Source: an uncultured Sphingomonadaceae bacterium
GTDB lineage: Bacteria > Pseudomonadota > Alphaproteobacteria > Sphingomonadales > Sphingomonadaceae
Direction: 5' to 3'
NCBI GenBank assembly: GCA_947489315.1
Contig: CANLCX010000003.1
Span: 62,001-126,000, forward strand
DNA length: 64,000 nucleotides
Under the pieces are notes generated by a model. The model ran no database searches. It was not told the DNA's origin and saw only the letters and a program-made list of their open reading frames with translations. A program made the position numbers and the translations under genes. This document shows, piece after piece, positions 55,681-64,000 of the stretch (positions are counted from its first letter, which is position 1; every line of letters starts with the position of its first letter).

Positions 55681-55719
55681 AAAAAGCCCCGCTGGAGATG
55701 ATCCAGCGGGGCTTTTCTT
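55681..55719 (+). terminator. Rho-independent terminator after the PEP-CTERM gene
   Basis: agccccgctgga (55685-55696) pairs with tccagcggggct (55702-55713), loop gatga, T-rich tail. It matches the rpoC terminator at every stem and loop position except T55693/A55705, which still pair. Confidence 0.93.
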
Positions 55720-55741
55720 TATCGACGATGCGCATGCGCTA

Positions 55742-56323
55742 TCAGAGTGCGGCGATTACGTCATGGGCGCCTGATATAGCGGATTCGCCCTTCACCATTT
55801 GCTGGTCTGCGCTGACGATAGTGACGTCGGTAATGCCAATGAAGCTGAGTACATGGCGCAAATAGCCTGACGCAAAATCAATCTCGCTGCCGACTTCTGT
55901 TCCGCCCGATGCGATCAGAATATAGGCCTTTTTGCCGGTCAACAATCCTTCGGGACCATTGGCGGTATAGTGGAATGTTTTCCGCGCGCGGGCGACCATA
56001 TCAACCCATGCCTTTAATGCGGCAGGGATACCGAAATTATAGATCGGCGTGCCGATCACCAGCGTATCGGCGGCAGTTAACTCGTCCACCAACGTGTCGG
56101 ACAGGCTGAGAGTGGTTTTTTGTTCGTCAGAGCGATCGGCTTCGTCGGTGAAATTGGCGCCCACCCAATCTTCTGTGACAAAGGGTAGGCCCATTACAAG
56201 ATCACGGACCACCAGATTTTCCGGAGCCAGTTGCGCGAGCAGGGCATCGGTAAGCGCGCGAGAGGATGAACCATTTTTCCGGGCGCTGGCGTCGATGCGG
56301 AGTACTGATTTAACTTGTGTCAT
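55742..56323 (-). CDS. FMN-dependent NAD(P)H azoreductase/quinone reductase
   Basis: A 193-residue flavodoxin-like NADH oxidoreductase. It begins with SVLRIDASARKNGSSSRALT and contains PIYNFGIPAALKAWVD and ASGGTEVGSEIDFASGYLRH, the AzoR active-site segments. It likely reduces quinones or azo compounds by two electrons. It lies 95 bases after the pirin gene on the same strand, and a LysR gene is divergent from that pair, a common quinone-response layout. Confidence 0.88.
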   Translation of the reverse strand: MTQVKSVLRIDASARKNGSSSRALTDALLAQLAPENLVVRDLVMGLPFVTEDWVGANFTDEADRSDEQKTTLSLSDTLVDELTAADTLVIGTPIYNFGIPAALKAWVDMVARARKTFHYTANGPEGLLTGKKAYILIASGGTEVGSEIDFASGYLRHVLSFIGITDVTIVSADQQMVKGESAISGAHDVIAAL

Positions 56324-56418
56324 GAGAGATTTCCTTTTTTGATGGGGTAAAGTGGAGGAGCGCCCCAGTTCATATTTCTGGGTCCAGAGGATGGAAGAGC
56401 GCCCCTCCTTCGCGGGTG

Positions 56419-57135
56419 TCAGTTTTGTGTTTCAAAGGCTTCGGCAAAGACCAGCTCGGCATCTTCTATGGCTTCGATTTCCAGCGATGCCACGTCTCGG
56501 ATCGCCAGTGCATCACGGGCATGAACCAATTCGCCGTTAATCCGCAATTTGCCAGCCGAACCGACCAGATAGACATGCGCGCCATCGGCGATATCGTGCC
56601 GGATGGTTGTTCCGGCTTTCAACGTGGCGCCGTAAAGCCGAGCGTCAGCCCGGATCATCAGTGCGCCGCTAGCAATATCCTCGTCAAAACCACTGGCGAG
56701 TATTTCCAGCTGGCCCGACCGGTCGCCCTTTGGAAAGGCTTTCGCATCCCAGCGCGGATCACCGCCCGGAGCGCGGGGTTCGATCCAGATTTGAAACAAG
56801 CGGGTCTGTTCGTCTTCGAGATTATACTCGCTGTGTGTCACGCCGGTTCCCGCGCTCATTACTTGCACATCGCCGGCTTCCGTGCGGCCTTCATTGCCGA
56901 GAGAGTCACGATGGGTAATCGCACCTTCGCGAACATAGGTGATGATTTCCATATTCTGATGCGGGTGCATCGGAAATCCGGTTTGAGAGGCAATCTCGTC
57001 ATCATTCCACACCCGAATTGGGCCAAAACCCATACGGGCTGGATCGTGGTAGCGGCCAAAGGAAAAATGGTGCCGGGCCTGCAGCCAGTCATGATTGACA
57101 TGGGCCAGTTCATCAAATGTGCGTTTCTCGATCAT
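56419..57135 (-). CDS. Pirin-family protein
   Basis: A 238-residue bicupin. The N-terminal cupin metal motif is GFPMHPHQNMEIITYV, followed by GDVQVMSAGTGVTHSE. Some bacterial pirins act as quercetin dioxygenases. ATG 57135 is chosen because AGGAG is seven bases before it, whereas an ATG six bases upstream has almost no spacing. It is divergent from the LysR gene. Confidence 0.88.
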   Translation of the reverse strand: MIEKRTFDELAHVNHDWLQARHHFSFGRYHDPARMGFGPIRVWNDDEIASQTGFPMHPHQNMEIITYVREGAITHRDSLGNEGRTEAGDVQVMSAGTGVTHSEYNLEDEQTRLFQIWIEPRAPGGDPRWDAKAFPKGDRSGQLEILASGFDEDIASGALMIRADARLYGATLKAGTTIRHDIADGAHVYLVGSAGKLRINGELVHARDALAIRDVASLEIEAIEDAELVFAEAFETQN

Positions 57136-57202
57136 TGTCATTCTCCTGTTCATGGGACTGGAACTGTTTCCATCCTGCTTGAGAATGAAATAGGATGATC
57201 TC

Positions 57203-57251
57203 ATTGTTTCATAAATATCAAATATGGAAATTGATTGTTTCTAATATTTAT
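57203..57251. promoter_or_regulatory. Repeat-rich control region between pirin and LysR genes
   Basis: The direct repeat ATTGTTTC occurs at 57203-57210 and 57234-57241, 31 bases apart, and perfect 8-base inverted arms ataaatat/atatttat lie at 57211-57218 and 57244-57251. Three-turn spacing fits a LysR tetramer; binding is inference. Confidence 0.5.
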
Positions 57252-57265
57252 ATAATAAGATCGAC

Positions 57266-58156
57266 ATGAACCTTCCTGATTTTGAAGCCTGGGCGATATT
57301 TGCAACCGCAGCACGGCTCGGCAGTTTTACGGCCGTTTCGCATGAACTAGCGATTTCCAAGCCGACGGTGTCCAAGGCGATTACGCGCCTGGAGGAGTCG
57401 CTCGGCACGGTGCTGTTCCACCGAACCTCTCGCAAAATATCGCTATCAACGGCAGGTAAGGCGCTGCTCCCCTATGCACAAACTATTGCGCTCGACGGAG
57501 AGGCGGCGATGGAGGCAGCCCGTGACACCGCCCATTTGCTGCGCGGACAGGTCCGGTTAGCCGCCCCCTTAAGCTTTGGCCTGTCTCATCTCGCGCCGGT
57601 TATTGCGGACTTCATGTGCGAATATCCTGAGATCATGGTTGATGTGCAGCTGAGTGACGCGCGTGTGGATTTGATTGATGAGGGCTTTGATGTGGCCATT
57701 CGCATTGCTGACTTGCCCGATAGCAGTTTGCGCGCCTTGCGCCTGCGCAGCATGCAGGCCTATTTTATCGCAGCGCCGGACTATCTGGAACGACGCGGTA
57801 CGCCAACGCGGCCAGAACAGCTCGCGGACCATGATTGCTTTCTCTATTCCCACGAAGCCACGCCGGAAATGTGGCACGTGAAGGGACCCCGGGATCAAAA
57901 AATATCGGTGCGACCGCAATGCCGGTTTCAGAGCAATAATGGCGATATCATGCTACCGGCGCTGATCGCGGGGCGCGGCATCGGCTATCTACCCGATTTT
58001 ATATGTCAGGACGCGATTGATAGCGGGGCCTTGCAGCCAATATTGCCCGACTGGCATTTTGGCGAATTGGCGCTCAATCTGGTGATGCCGCCCTCTCCCC
58101 ATCGCCCGGCGCGGGTCAACGCGCTGATCGCCTATTTGAAGAAACATCTCGGTTAA
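57266..58156 (+). CDS. LysR-family transcriptional regulator
   Basis: A 296-residue LysR regulator with HTH FTAVSHELAISKPTVSKAIT at about residues 20-40 and a type-2 periplasmic-binding-like effector domain. It is divergent from the pirin-azoreductase pair, so it likely activates or represses them in response to quinones or similar electrophiles. Confidence 0.88.
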   Translation: MNLPDFEAWAIFATAARLGSFTAVSHELAISKPTVSKAITRLEESLGTVLFHRTSRKISLSTAGKALLPYAQTIALDGEAAMEAARDTAHLLRGQVRLAAPLSFGLSHLAPVIADFMCEYPEIMVDVQLSDARVDLIDEGFDVAIRIADLPDSSLRALRLRSMQAYFIAAPDYLERRGTPTRPEQLADHDCFLYSHEATPEMWHVKGPRDQKISVRPQCRFQSNNGDIMLPALIAGRGIGYLPDFICQDAIDSGALQPILPDWHFGELALNLVMPPSPHRPARVNALIAYLKKHLG

Positions 58157-58351
58157 TCTGACGCAGGATCCGGTGCGAAAAATCTGCTGTCCTACACGAA
58201 GCCGTTTCTATATTGATTCGGAACGGCAAAGGGACAGCGATGACGGGCAGCACCAGCGCCTTTCATCGCCGGAAAAGGGGTAGAAAATTTTTATGCGATT
58301 CTGTGTATAAACTGTATAAACTCGTTCATGTTGGTAAGGACTAAGCTGAAT

Positions 58352-59032
58352 ATGCCACTTGAAACGATTCTGCTTTTCCTGATCACCGACCTGACCTTTT
58401 GCTTCACGCCGGGACCAGCGACGATGGTGACGGTCAGTCACGCCTTGCCGCCCGGACGGCAGGGCGGGATGCGCGGTGCACTTGGTCCCATTGTCGGGAT
58501 TAATGTTGGCAATTTCATCTGGTATGCGCTGACCGCTTTTGGACTCATCGCGATGATCCAGGCTTTCCCATCGGCCTATGCGGTTTTGCGTTGGCTGGGC
58601 GTCGCCTATCTGGCGTGGTTGGGCGTGGCGATGCTGCGCGGGGCGAGGCAGAATCTCAGCGGCTCTGCCGCCAAAGCGGAAGGGTTTAAGCGCGGCTTCC
58701 TGAGTGGGTTGGCGGTGCATATGTCCAACCCCAAGGCGCTGTTTTTCTATACCGTGATCATCCCGCCCTTTGTTGATCCGACGGGTAATTTGTGGGTGCA
58801 GTTTGGCATATTGGCAGGATTGACAATATTGACCGAAACGGCAGGCTTGACCTTTTATGCGGCGCTGGCATCGCGGGCGCGGAGCTTGGGCAATGCCGAC
58901 CGGGTGCAGGATGTCTTTAAATATGTCGCCGCCGCCGTTTTGATTTGTGTGGCGCTGGTTATGGCTTTTTTGAATCTTGAAGATGCCGGGATTGATCTGG
59001 TGTTCAACGGCGCGAAAGGCTTGGTCGGTTAG
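58352..59032 (+). CDS. LysE-family amino-acid exporter
   Basis: A 226-residue membrane protein of the LysE/RhtB family with about six hydrophobic segments. It opens with LLFLITDLTFCFTPGPATM and GGMRGALGPIVGINVGNFIW. I chose ATG 58352 by family length; ATG 58328 is in frame and would add eight residues. The stop directly adjoins the next gene with no gap. Confidence 0.83.
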   Translation: MPLETILLFLITDLTFCFTPGPATMVTVSHALPPGRQGGMRGALGPIVGINVGNFIWYALTAFGLIAMIQAFPSAYAVLRWLGVAYLAWLGVAMLRGARQNLSGSAAKAEGFKRGFLSGLAVHMSNPKALFFYTVIIPPFVDPTGNLWVQFGILAGLTILTETAGLTFYAALASRARSLGNADRVQDVFKYVAAAVLICVALVMAFLNLEDAGIDLVFNGAKGLVG

Positions 59033-60073
59033 ATGGGAATGATGTCGCGTTGTCTCTTACCCATTGTTGCCGTGCTGTTTGCTGTGCAGCCAGCCCCAGC
59101 ATGGGCGCAAGGTTCAGCAGATCAAGCTATGGAATCAGAGGCTGTGCTGGCGCTCAAAGCCTTGCAAACACTCGACCAGCGGGTGCACGCAGTTGGGTAT
59201 CGGCTGGTCTCAGCCAATGCGGCCTATTGTCAGGAGACCGTGCCGCATCTCGGCCTATTGCTCCACGACCTGAATCAATATGGCAATAAAGATGCCGCCC
59301 GCCTTGCCCATGGCTTTGCCAGCAATATTGCCATTAACGCCGTCGCTCCGGGCAGTCCAGCTGCAGCAGCAGGGCTACAGGTCGGCGATGACTTGATCGC
59401 GATTGATGAAAACTTGCTGGAAAACATGGCGGTTGATGACAAAATATTCGCCAACGAGAAACCGGAATATCGCCGGATTGCGGCAATCAAGACGATGCTC
59501 ATGGAAACTGCGGTGGATGGCAGTGCTAAGCTATCGATCATGCGTGACGGCCTGGGTCAGGACATTACCCTTACACCAAGGCGGACATGTGCCAGCCAGT
59601 TCCAAATTCGGGTGAGCAAAAGCCGGGATGCTTCGGCGGACGGGAAGATCGTGAGCATTTCATCGACGCTTGCGGAATATGTGCTGGACGAAGACGAACT
59701 CGCTGCCATTACCGCCCACGAACTGGCGCATAACCTGCTCAAGCATCGCGATCGGCTCAACGCGCAAAAGGTCAATCGCGGGTTTTTCGGGCAATTTGGC
59801 AAAAGTGCCGGGCGGATCAAGGCGATAGAAATTGAGGCGGACCGGCTGTCGGTCTGGTTGATGGCCAATGCCAGCTATGATCCGCAGGCCGCGATCCGCT
59901 TTTGGACGCGCTACGGCAAGCAACATGGCAAAGGGATTTTTTCGGCATCGACCCATTATCGCTGGAAGAAGCGGGTCAAATTATTTGAAGAGGAAATTGG
60001 CAAGATGCAGCAGATGACTGTGGTGGATGGGAAATATGCGCCCCCTTTACTGGTTGTCGAAAGGAGTGATTGA
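59033..60073 (+). CDS. M48-family zinc metalloprotease with PDZ-like segment
   Basis: A 346-residue exported protease. The signal peptide ends near AWAQ. A PDZ-like segment APGSPAAAAGLQVGDDL is at about 104-120, the zinc motif HELAH at 229-233, and the third-ligand segment EIEAD at 266-270. It directly follows LysE and may be cotranscribed. Confidence 0.83.
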   Translation: MGMMSRCLLPIVAVLFAVQPAPAWAQGSADQAMESEAVLALKALQTLDQRVHAVGYRLVSANAAYCQETVPHLGLLLHDLNQYGNKDAARLAHGFASNIAINAVAPGSPAAAAGLQVGDDLIAIDENLLENMAVDDKIFANEKPEYRRIAAIKTMLMETAVDGSAKLSIMRDGLGQDITLTPRRTCASQFQIRVSKSRDASADGKIVSISSTLAEYVLDEDELAAITAHELAHNLLKHRDRLNAQKVNRGFFGQFGKSAGRIKAIEIEADRLSVWLMANASYDPQAAIRFWTRYGKQHGKGIFSASTHYRWKKRVKLFEEEIGKMQQMTVVDGKYAPPLLVVERSD

Positions 60074-60092
60074 TTAGGTTTTACAAAAGCAC

Positions 60093-60164
60093 CCGTTCGT
60101 CCTGAGCCTGTCGAAGGACGTCGCGCGGCCTGGAACTGTCCTTCGACAGGCTCAGGACGAACGG
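60093..60164. repeat. 26-bp inverted repeat, likely genome-wide repeat family
   Basis: ccgttcgtcctgagcctg... (60093-60118) is the exact reverse complement of 60139-60164, with a 20-base loop. It lies between the convergent M48 and lipoprotein genes. A sequence of this kind is familiar as a high-copy repeat in sphingomonads and some other bacteria. It can fold into a strong hairpin and may end both transcripts. Confidence 0.8.
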
Positions 60165-60194
60165 TCAGGGCTCAGAGGGATCAAGGAAATGGGG

Positions 60195-60467
60195 TTAGTC
60201 ATCCTTCTTATAGGCCTTCTCGCATTGCTTGCGTTCCGCCTTATCCTCCGCTTGGTCGAGGCACGCGTCCCGTTCGCGCTTACGTTCCGCCAATACCTGG
60301 CGGCCGAGATCTTCTTCTCTCTCGGATTGGGTTTGGGTTGTGGCATCGACAGCGGTTTCGACAACCGTACCGGCGGCCTTGAACGGCGCCGTGACGATCT
60401 TGCTGGCAACGCAGCCGCTCAACGCCGTTAGAGCGCATGTTGCTAAGGCAAGGGTAAGCAGGCGCAT
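60195..60467 (-). CDS. Small lipoprotein
   Basis: A 90-residue protein with a lipobox (TALSGC), then an Ala/Thr/Val segment and a charged C-terminal helix (SEREEDLGRQVLAERKRERD). ATG 60467 has GAGGAG eight bases upstream; an in-frame Met at 60530 lies before it. No family recognised. It follows galU on the same strand after 65 bases. Confidence 0.75.
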   Translation of the reverse strand: MRLLTLALATCALTALSGCVASKIVTAPFKAAGTVVETAVDATTQTQSEREEDLGRQVLAERKRERDACLDQAEDKAERKQCEKAYKKDD

Positions 60468-60532
60468 GGATGATCTCCTCGATCGGATATGTGCGCTCCG
60501 ATCAATGAAGACGCGCTGAACGAAGCTCAAGC

Positions 60533-61402
60533 CTATGATTTTGCGAGTAACTTCTCGGCAATAGCGCGAATATCATCACCAATTTCGGGGTGAGCTAGCG
60601 CCAGAGCCAGATTGGCCTCGACATAGCCGGCTTTTGAGCCGCAATCATAGCGTGCACCGTCAAAGGTCATGCCATGAAACGGCTGTTTACCAATCATCTG
60701 CGCCATCGCATCGGTCAGCTGGATTTCGCCACCAGCGCCCGCTTCTTGGGTCTCCAGGATACGCATCACTTCGGGCTGCAGGATATAGCGGCCCGGCAGG
60801 ATCAGATTGGATGGGGCGGTACCGGCGGCGGGCTTTTCGACCAGCCCTTTGACCTCGGTAATCGGACCATCGCGGTAACCCGGGTCAATCACGCCATAGG
60901 AAGGGGTATCCTCAATCGGGATCTCCAGCGCACAGACGATATTGCCACCGAGTTTATCATAGGCATCGACCATCTGCTTCATGCAGCCGGGACTGCCGCT
61001 CATCAGCTCATCGGGCAGGAAGATGGCAAACGGCTCATCGCCGATAATATCCCGCGCGCACCAGATCGCATGACCCAGACCAAGCGGTTCCTGTTGCCGC
61101 ACGAAGACACTGTTGCCTGGCGTCAGGCGCGTGCCATCGAGAACCGAGCGATCCTTGCCGCGATCCTCCATGTTCCGTTCCAGTTCAAAGGCCAGATCGA
61201 AATGATCCTCGATCATCCCCTTGCCGCGGCCATTGACGAATATCATCTGTTCGATACCGGCTTCGAGCGCTTCATCGACCGCATATTGGAGCAGCGGACG
61301 ATCAACGATCGGAAACAGCTCCTTGGGCATAACCTTGGTCGCGGGCAGGAAACGGGTGCCCATCCCTGCGACAGGGAAGACGGCTTTTTTGATCGGTTTC
61401 AT
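60533..61402 (-). CDS. galU: UTP--glucose-1-phosphate uridylyltransferase
   Basis: Makes UDP-glucose from UTP and glucose 1-phosphate. The 289-residue product has FPVAGMGTRFLPATKVMPKE and the later GIEQMIFVNGRGKGMIEDHF and EPFAIFLPDELM. UDP-glucose is also the co-substrate of GalT, linking it to the gal genes at the other end of the window. It lies 10 bases after msrA. Confidence 0.95.
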   Translation of the reverse strand: MKPIKKAVFPVAGMGTRFLPATKVMPKELFPIVDRPLLQYAVDEALEAGIEQMIFVNGRGKGMIEDHFDLAFELERNMEDRGKDRSVLDGTRLTPGNSVFVRQQEPLGLGHAIWCARDIIGDEPFAIFLPDELMSGSPGCMKQMVDAYDKLGGNIVCALEIPIEDTPSYGVIDPGYRDGPITEVKGLVEKPAAGTAPSNLILPGRYILQPEVMRILETQEAGAGGEIQLTDAMAQMIGKQPFHGMTFDGARYDCGSKAGYVEANLALALAHPEIGDDIRAIAEKLLAKS

Positions 61403-61412
61403 GGAAATGGTT

Positions 61413-61940
61413 CTAGTCCTTTAATTTATCCGCAAAACTGGTCCTTAGCTTCTGCAATTTCGGTGGGATGGTGGCAACACAATAAGGATTGCCGCGCCCT
61501 TCATCCGCCCAATATTGCTGGTGATAATCCTCCGCTACATACCAAGTCGCAGGCCCTTCTATCGTGGTCACAATCGGTTCCGACCGGTCTGCGCCCGCCC
61601 GTTCTATGCCTGCGGCAGCCGCCGCGCGCTGGTTGTCGTCCAGAGGGAAGATAGCGGATCTATATTGCGTTCCGATGTCATTGCCCTGCCGATTGAGCTG
61701 GGTTGGATCATGGGTCGCAAAGAATATGTCGAGCAGGTCGTCATAGCTGACGACATCGGGATCAAAGCCGATCTTGATCCCTTCGGCATGCCCGGTCGTG
61801 CCGGAACAGACTTCACGATATGTCGGCTTTGCATTAGCACCGCCAATATAGCCACTTTCGACGCTGTGGACGCCCGCAATGTCGTTAAAAATCGCTTCGG
61901 TGCACCAGAAACAGCCACCGGCAAAAATCGCTTCCTGCAT
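61413..61940 (-). CDS. msrA: Peptide methionine-S-sulfoxide reductase
   Basis: Repairs methionine sulfoxide. The 175-residue product has the catalytic GGCFWCTEAIF motif near the N-terminus (Cys10), GHAEGIKIGFDP and the ending that usually carries resolving residues. AGGAG is nine bases before ATG 61940 and three before an in-frame ATG at 61946, so the former is preferred. Confidence 0.92.
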   Translation of the reverse strand: MQEAIFAGGCFWCTEAIFNDIAGVHSVESGYIGGANAKPTYREVCSGTTGHAEGIKIGFDPDVVSYDDLLDIFFATHDPTQLNRQGNDIGTQYRSAIFPLDDNQRAAAAAGIERAGADRSEPIVTTIEGPATWYVAEDYHQQYWADEGRGNPYCVATIPPKLQKLRTSFADKLKD

Positions 61941-61955
61941 AGTCATAAACTCCTG

Positions 61956-64000
61956 TTAGGCGGGCGCTATTTGGTCTGGGGAAGCGCTATCGCCATTTTC
62001 ATTCTCTTGTACACGACGTTCCTCGTCCCGGCGTGCGATTAGTAAATACATAGCTGGGGTTACAACGCGAGAAAGCAAGGTCGAACTGATCAATCCGCCG
62101 ATAATGATGATTGCAACTGGCGCATAAAGCGCCCCGCCAAACAGAGCGAGGGGAAGCAAGCCGCCAATGGCGGTAACCGATGTTAGCAATACCGGCAGGA
62201 AGCGGACTTCGCCGGCTTGTTCAATCGCTTCCCGCAAAGGCATACCCCGTTCCCGCAGTTTTGCAGTAAAATCGACGAGCAGGATGGAGTTTTTAACTTC
62301 TATACCAATGAGCGCGATAAAGCCGATCACACCCATGAAGCTGAGCGCATCGCCGGTCAGATATTGCGCGATCAATCCGCCAAATGTTCCCAATGGAATG
62401 ACGCCTGCAACGACTATGGTTTCTCTAAAACGCCCGAATTCAGCAACCAGAATCGCGAGTATCAAGAGAATAGCCGTGAAAACAATAGGCCCCAGATCGC
62501 CAAATGTATCACCAATGGATTCGCTCTCCCCGCCAATTGAGAAAGAATAGCCTTCCGGAAAATCGATATTCTCAATCTTCTCCACAGCGTTATTGGTTAC
62601 GATGGATGCCACTTCATTATATTCCAGCTGCGCGGTAACAGATACTGATCGTTCCAAATGGCGGCGCTGAATTTGCGGGGGGACATTGGTCAATTTGGGG
62701 TTGGTAACTTGAGACAACGCAACCGGATCGCCGTCGCGTGTCGCAAGATAGATATCGTCCAAAGCTGAAACAGGTTGCGTCTCTTTCAGTGGCAAACGCA
62801 CGGTTACCGGATAGTTATCCCCTTCTTCATCTCGGAAAGTCGCTGCGCGTTCACCGCTAATTGCCAATTGGATGGCCCGACGCGCTTCGCCCGGTGGAAT
62901 ATTGAGTAAAGCCGCTTTTTGCTCGTCCAGTCCGATATCGAGATCAATTTTGTCCGTTCCAATCGGATTGTTAATGTCTCTGGCGCCGGATGTTTCCCGT
63001 AAAATATCTTCAACCTGACCGGCTAGATTTTTGAGGACATCAAGCTGCGGTCCGGATACCTCGATGACCACCGGCGCTTCAATCGGTGGGCCATTTTGAA
63101 ATGGTTCCAACTTCACACGCGCGCCCGCTATCGCATCAAATTTTGCCCGCAGCCGAGCAACCATTTCTGGCCCGTCATCTGCATCCCATTCGTCAAGCAC
63201 CGCCAGCACTTCGCCATAGTTGGTACGCTCTGCCCCGACGAAGACATTATAAAATACTTGCGGATTACCAGCGCCGATATTCTCTGCCCTGACTTTAATC
63301 GACGGTTCCGCTTCCATGATTTTTGCGACCTGACTGACGATCTCGTCTGTCTGATCCAGGCTGCTGCCTTGTTCGGTCTCGACCGATACGCGGAAATAAG
63401 GAGAGTCTGAATTGGGGAAGAGCGAGAAACCCATTAAGGGCACCAGCGCAAAGGCTGATATGCAAAAGGCCATAGCGATAATAACGGTCCGCCGAGGCGC
63501 GCCTAAAGCGATATGTAAGAGCGGACTATAGAAGGTTTGTATTTTTTCGTTCAGCCAACGGAGTAGAGCGTTGCCCTCTGGATTTTCATCTCGGCGCAAC
63601 AAACGGCTCGCAAGAAACGGAATCAGGGACAGCGAAATCACTAGAGATGCGGCCACTGTCACCATGATGGCCAGATAAAAGGAGCGGGTATAGGAGCCTG
63701 CTCCCCCGGGTAAGAATAGCAGCGGCGCAAAAGCGAAGATGAGCACGAAAGTGGATCCGATAACGGCGCCGCGGATTTCCAGCGTGCCTTCTATTGCCGC
63801 CTGTGTTCGCGTTTTTCCCATGCGCAAATGGCGTGCAATATTCTCTGTAACAACGATAGAGTCGTCGACCAGCAGTCCCAATGAGACAATGAATCCGGCT
63901 ATGGAAAGCTGACTAAGATTATAACCCATGGCGTAGAGCACGAGCAGTCCTGATGCCAAGGACAAGGGGATGGAAATCATCACCATGGCCGACGCTCGCC
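61956..64000 (-). CDS. RND-family efflux/transport protein, C-terminal part (N-terminus beyond window)
   Basis: Inner-membrane RND transporter of the HAE1/AcrB type. The frame is open from the edge to a stop at 61956 (681 codons). The first in-window helices include VSLGLLVDDSIVVTENIARH, the RND transmembrane-4 motif, and the second transmembrane half near the C-terminus reads VVAGVIPLGTFGGLIAQY. A large periplasmic loop lies between. It is 15 bases upstream of msrA and heads the minus-strand run. Partner membrane-fusion and outer proteins would be upstream, out of the window. Confidence 0.9.
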   Translation of the reverse strand, partial: RASAMVMISIPLSLASGLLVLYAMGYNLSQLSIAGFIVSLGLLVDDSIVVTENIARHLRMGKTRTQAAIEGTLEIRGAVIGSTFVLIFAFAPLLFLPGGAGSYTRSFYLAIMVTVAASLVISLSLIPFLASRLLRRDENPEGNALLRWLNEKIQTFYSPLLHIALGAPRRTVIIAMAFCISAFALVPLMGFSLFPNSDSPYFRVSVETEQGSSLDQTDEIVSQVAKIMEAEPSIKVRAENIGAGNPQVFYNVFVGAERTNYGEVLAVLDEWDADDGPEMVARLRAKFDAIAGARVKLEPFQNGPPIEAPVVIEVSGPQLDVLKNLAGQVEDILRETSGARDINNPIGTDKIDLDIGLDEQKAALLNIPPGEARRAIQLAISGERAATFRDEEGDNYPVTVRLPLKETQPVSALDDIYLATRDGDPVALSQVTNPKLTNVPPQIQRRHLERSVSVTAQLEYNEVASIVTNNAVEKIENIDFPEGYSFSIGGESESIGDTFGDLGPIVFTAILLILAILVAEFGRFRETIVVAGVIPLGTFGGLIAQYLTGDALSFMGVIGFIALIGIEVKNSILLVDFTAKLRERGMPLREAIEQAGEVRFLPVLLTSVTAIGGLLPLALFGGALYAPVAIIIIGGLISSTLLSRVVTPAMYLLIARRDEERRVQENENGDSASPDQIAPA

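Noticed and set aside
56352-56405. Short direct repeat (ggaggagcgcccc / ggaagagcgcccc) between the azoreductase and pirin genes
   Set aside because: Only 12-13 bases with a mismatch, and no evident role.

Overview
The window reads as chromosomal DNA of an alphaproteobacterium, most likely a sphingomonad (Sphingorhabdus/Sphingopyxis-like). Supporting signs are a PEPxxWA-CTERM protein, the NDUFA12 - DUF2155 - aat neighbourhood, a tRNA-Trp/secE/nusG/ribosomal/rpoBC region, TonB-dependent iron uptake, a carotenoid oxygenase and many small membrane proteins. I see no rRNA, prophage, insertion sequence or CRISPR array. The first and last genes are cut by the window edges.

Region by region. 1-5.2 kb: galactose use (GH36 alpha-galactosidase, SSS-type sugar symporter, galT, galK; no galE here). 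5.3-10.2 kb: FKBP isomerase and rpsU, a class II aldolase-like protein, an orphan [2Fe-2S] subunit of the xanthine dehydrogenase family, and a TonB siderophore receptor behind two Fur-box-like palindromes. 10.4-24.9 kb: ArsC, orphan ParA, a GGDEF-EAL enzyme, an isolated fatty acyl-AMP ligase, RecX, a double cold-shock protein, DUF192, NDUFA12, DUF2155, aat (whose frame runs 271 bases antisense into the DUF2155 gene), an OxyR-like regulator lacking one redox cysteine, NhaA, and a Rieske oxygenase - VOC - cupin group.

25.6-54.9 kb: the transcription/translation core, unusually spread out. tRNA-Trp is followed by VOC, phytanoyl-CoA dioxygenase-like and two CxxC-less DsbA-fold genes, then secE, nusG, rplK, rplA. 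An OMP and a GFA gene separate rplA from rplJ-rplL. A further 12.7 kb separates rplL from rpoB-rpoC and holds S41 peptidase, MarR, PagL-like, GGDEF-EAL, desaturase, carotenoid oxygenase, TetR and a tight DUF2975-DUF2975-HTH-DUF4386 operon. rplJ and rpoB each have a promoter-like sequence of their own, and rplK and rplJ have structured leaders.

55-64 kb: a PEP-CTERM protein whose terminator is a near copy of the rpoC terminator with a compensatory base-pair change; an azoreductase/pirin/LysR quinone-stress group; LysE and an M48 protease; a 26-bp-arm inverted repeat; and a minus-strand run of RND pump (cut), msrA, galU and a small lipoprotein.

The best candidates for something under-described are the DUF2975 pair operon with an operator-like palindrome in its promoter (42.85-44.99 kb), the MarR gene whose perfect 10-4-10 palindrome runs into its own start codon, and the aat/DUF2155 antisense coding overlap. 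All functions are inferred from sequence motifs alone.
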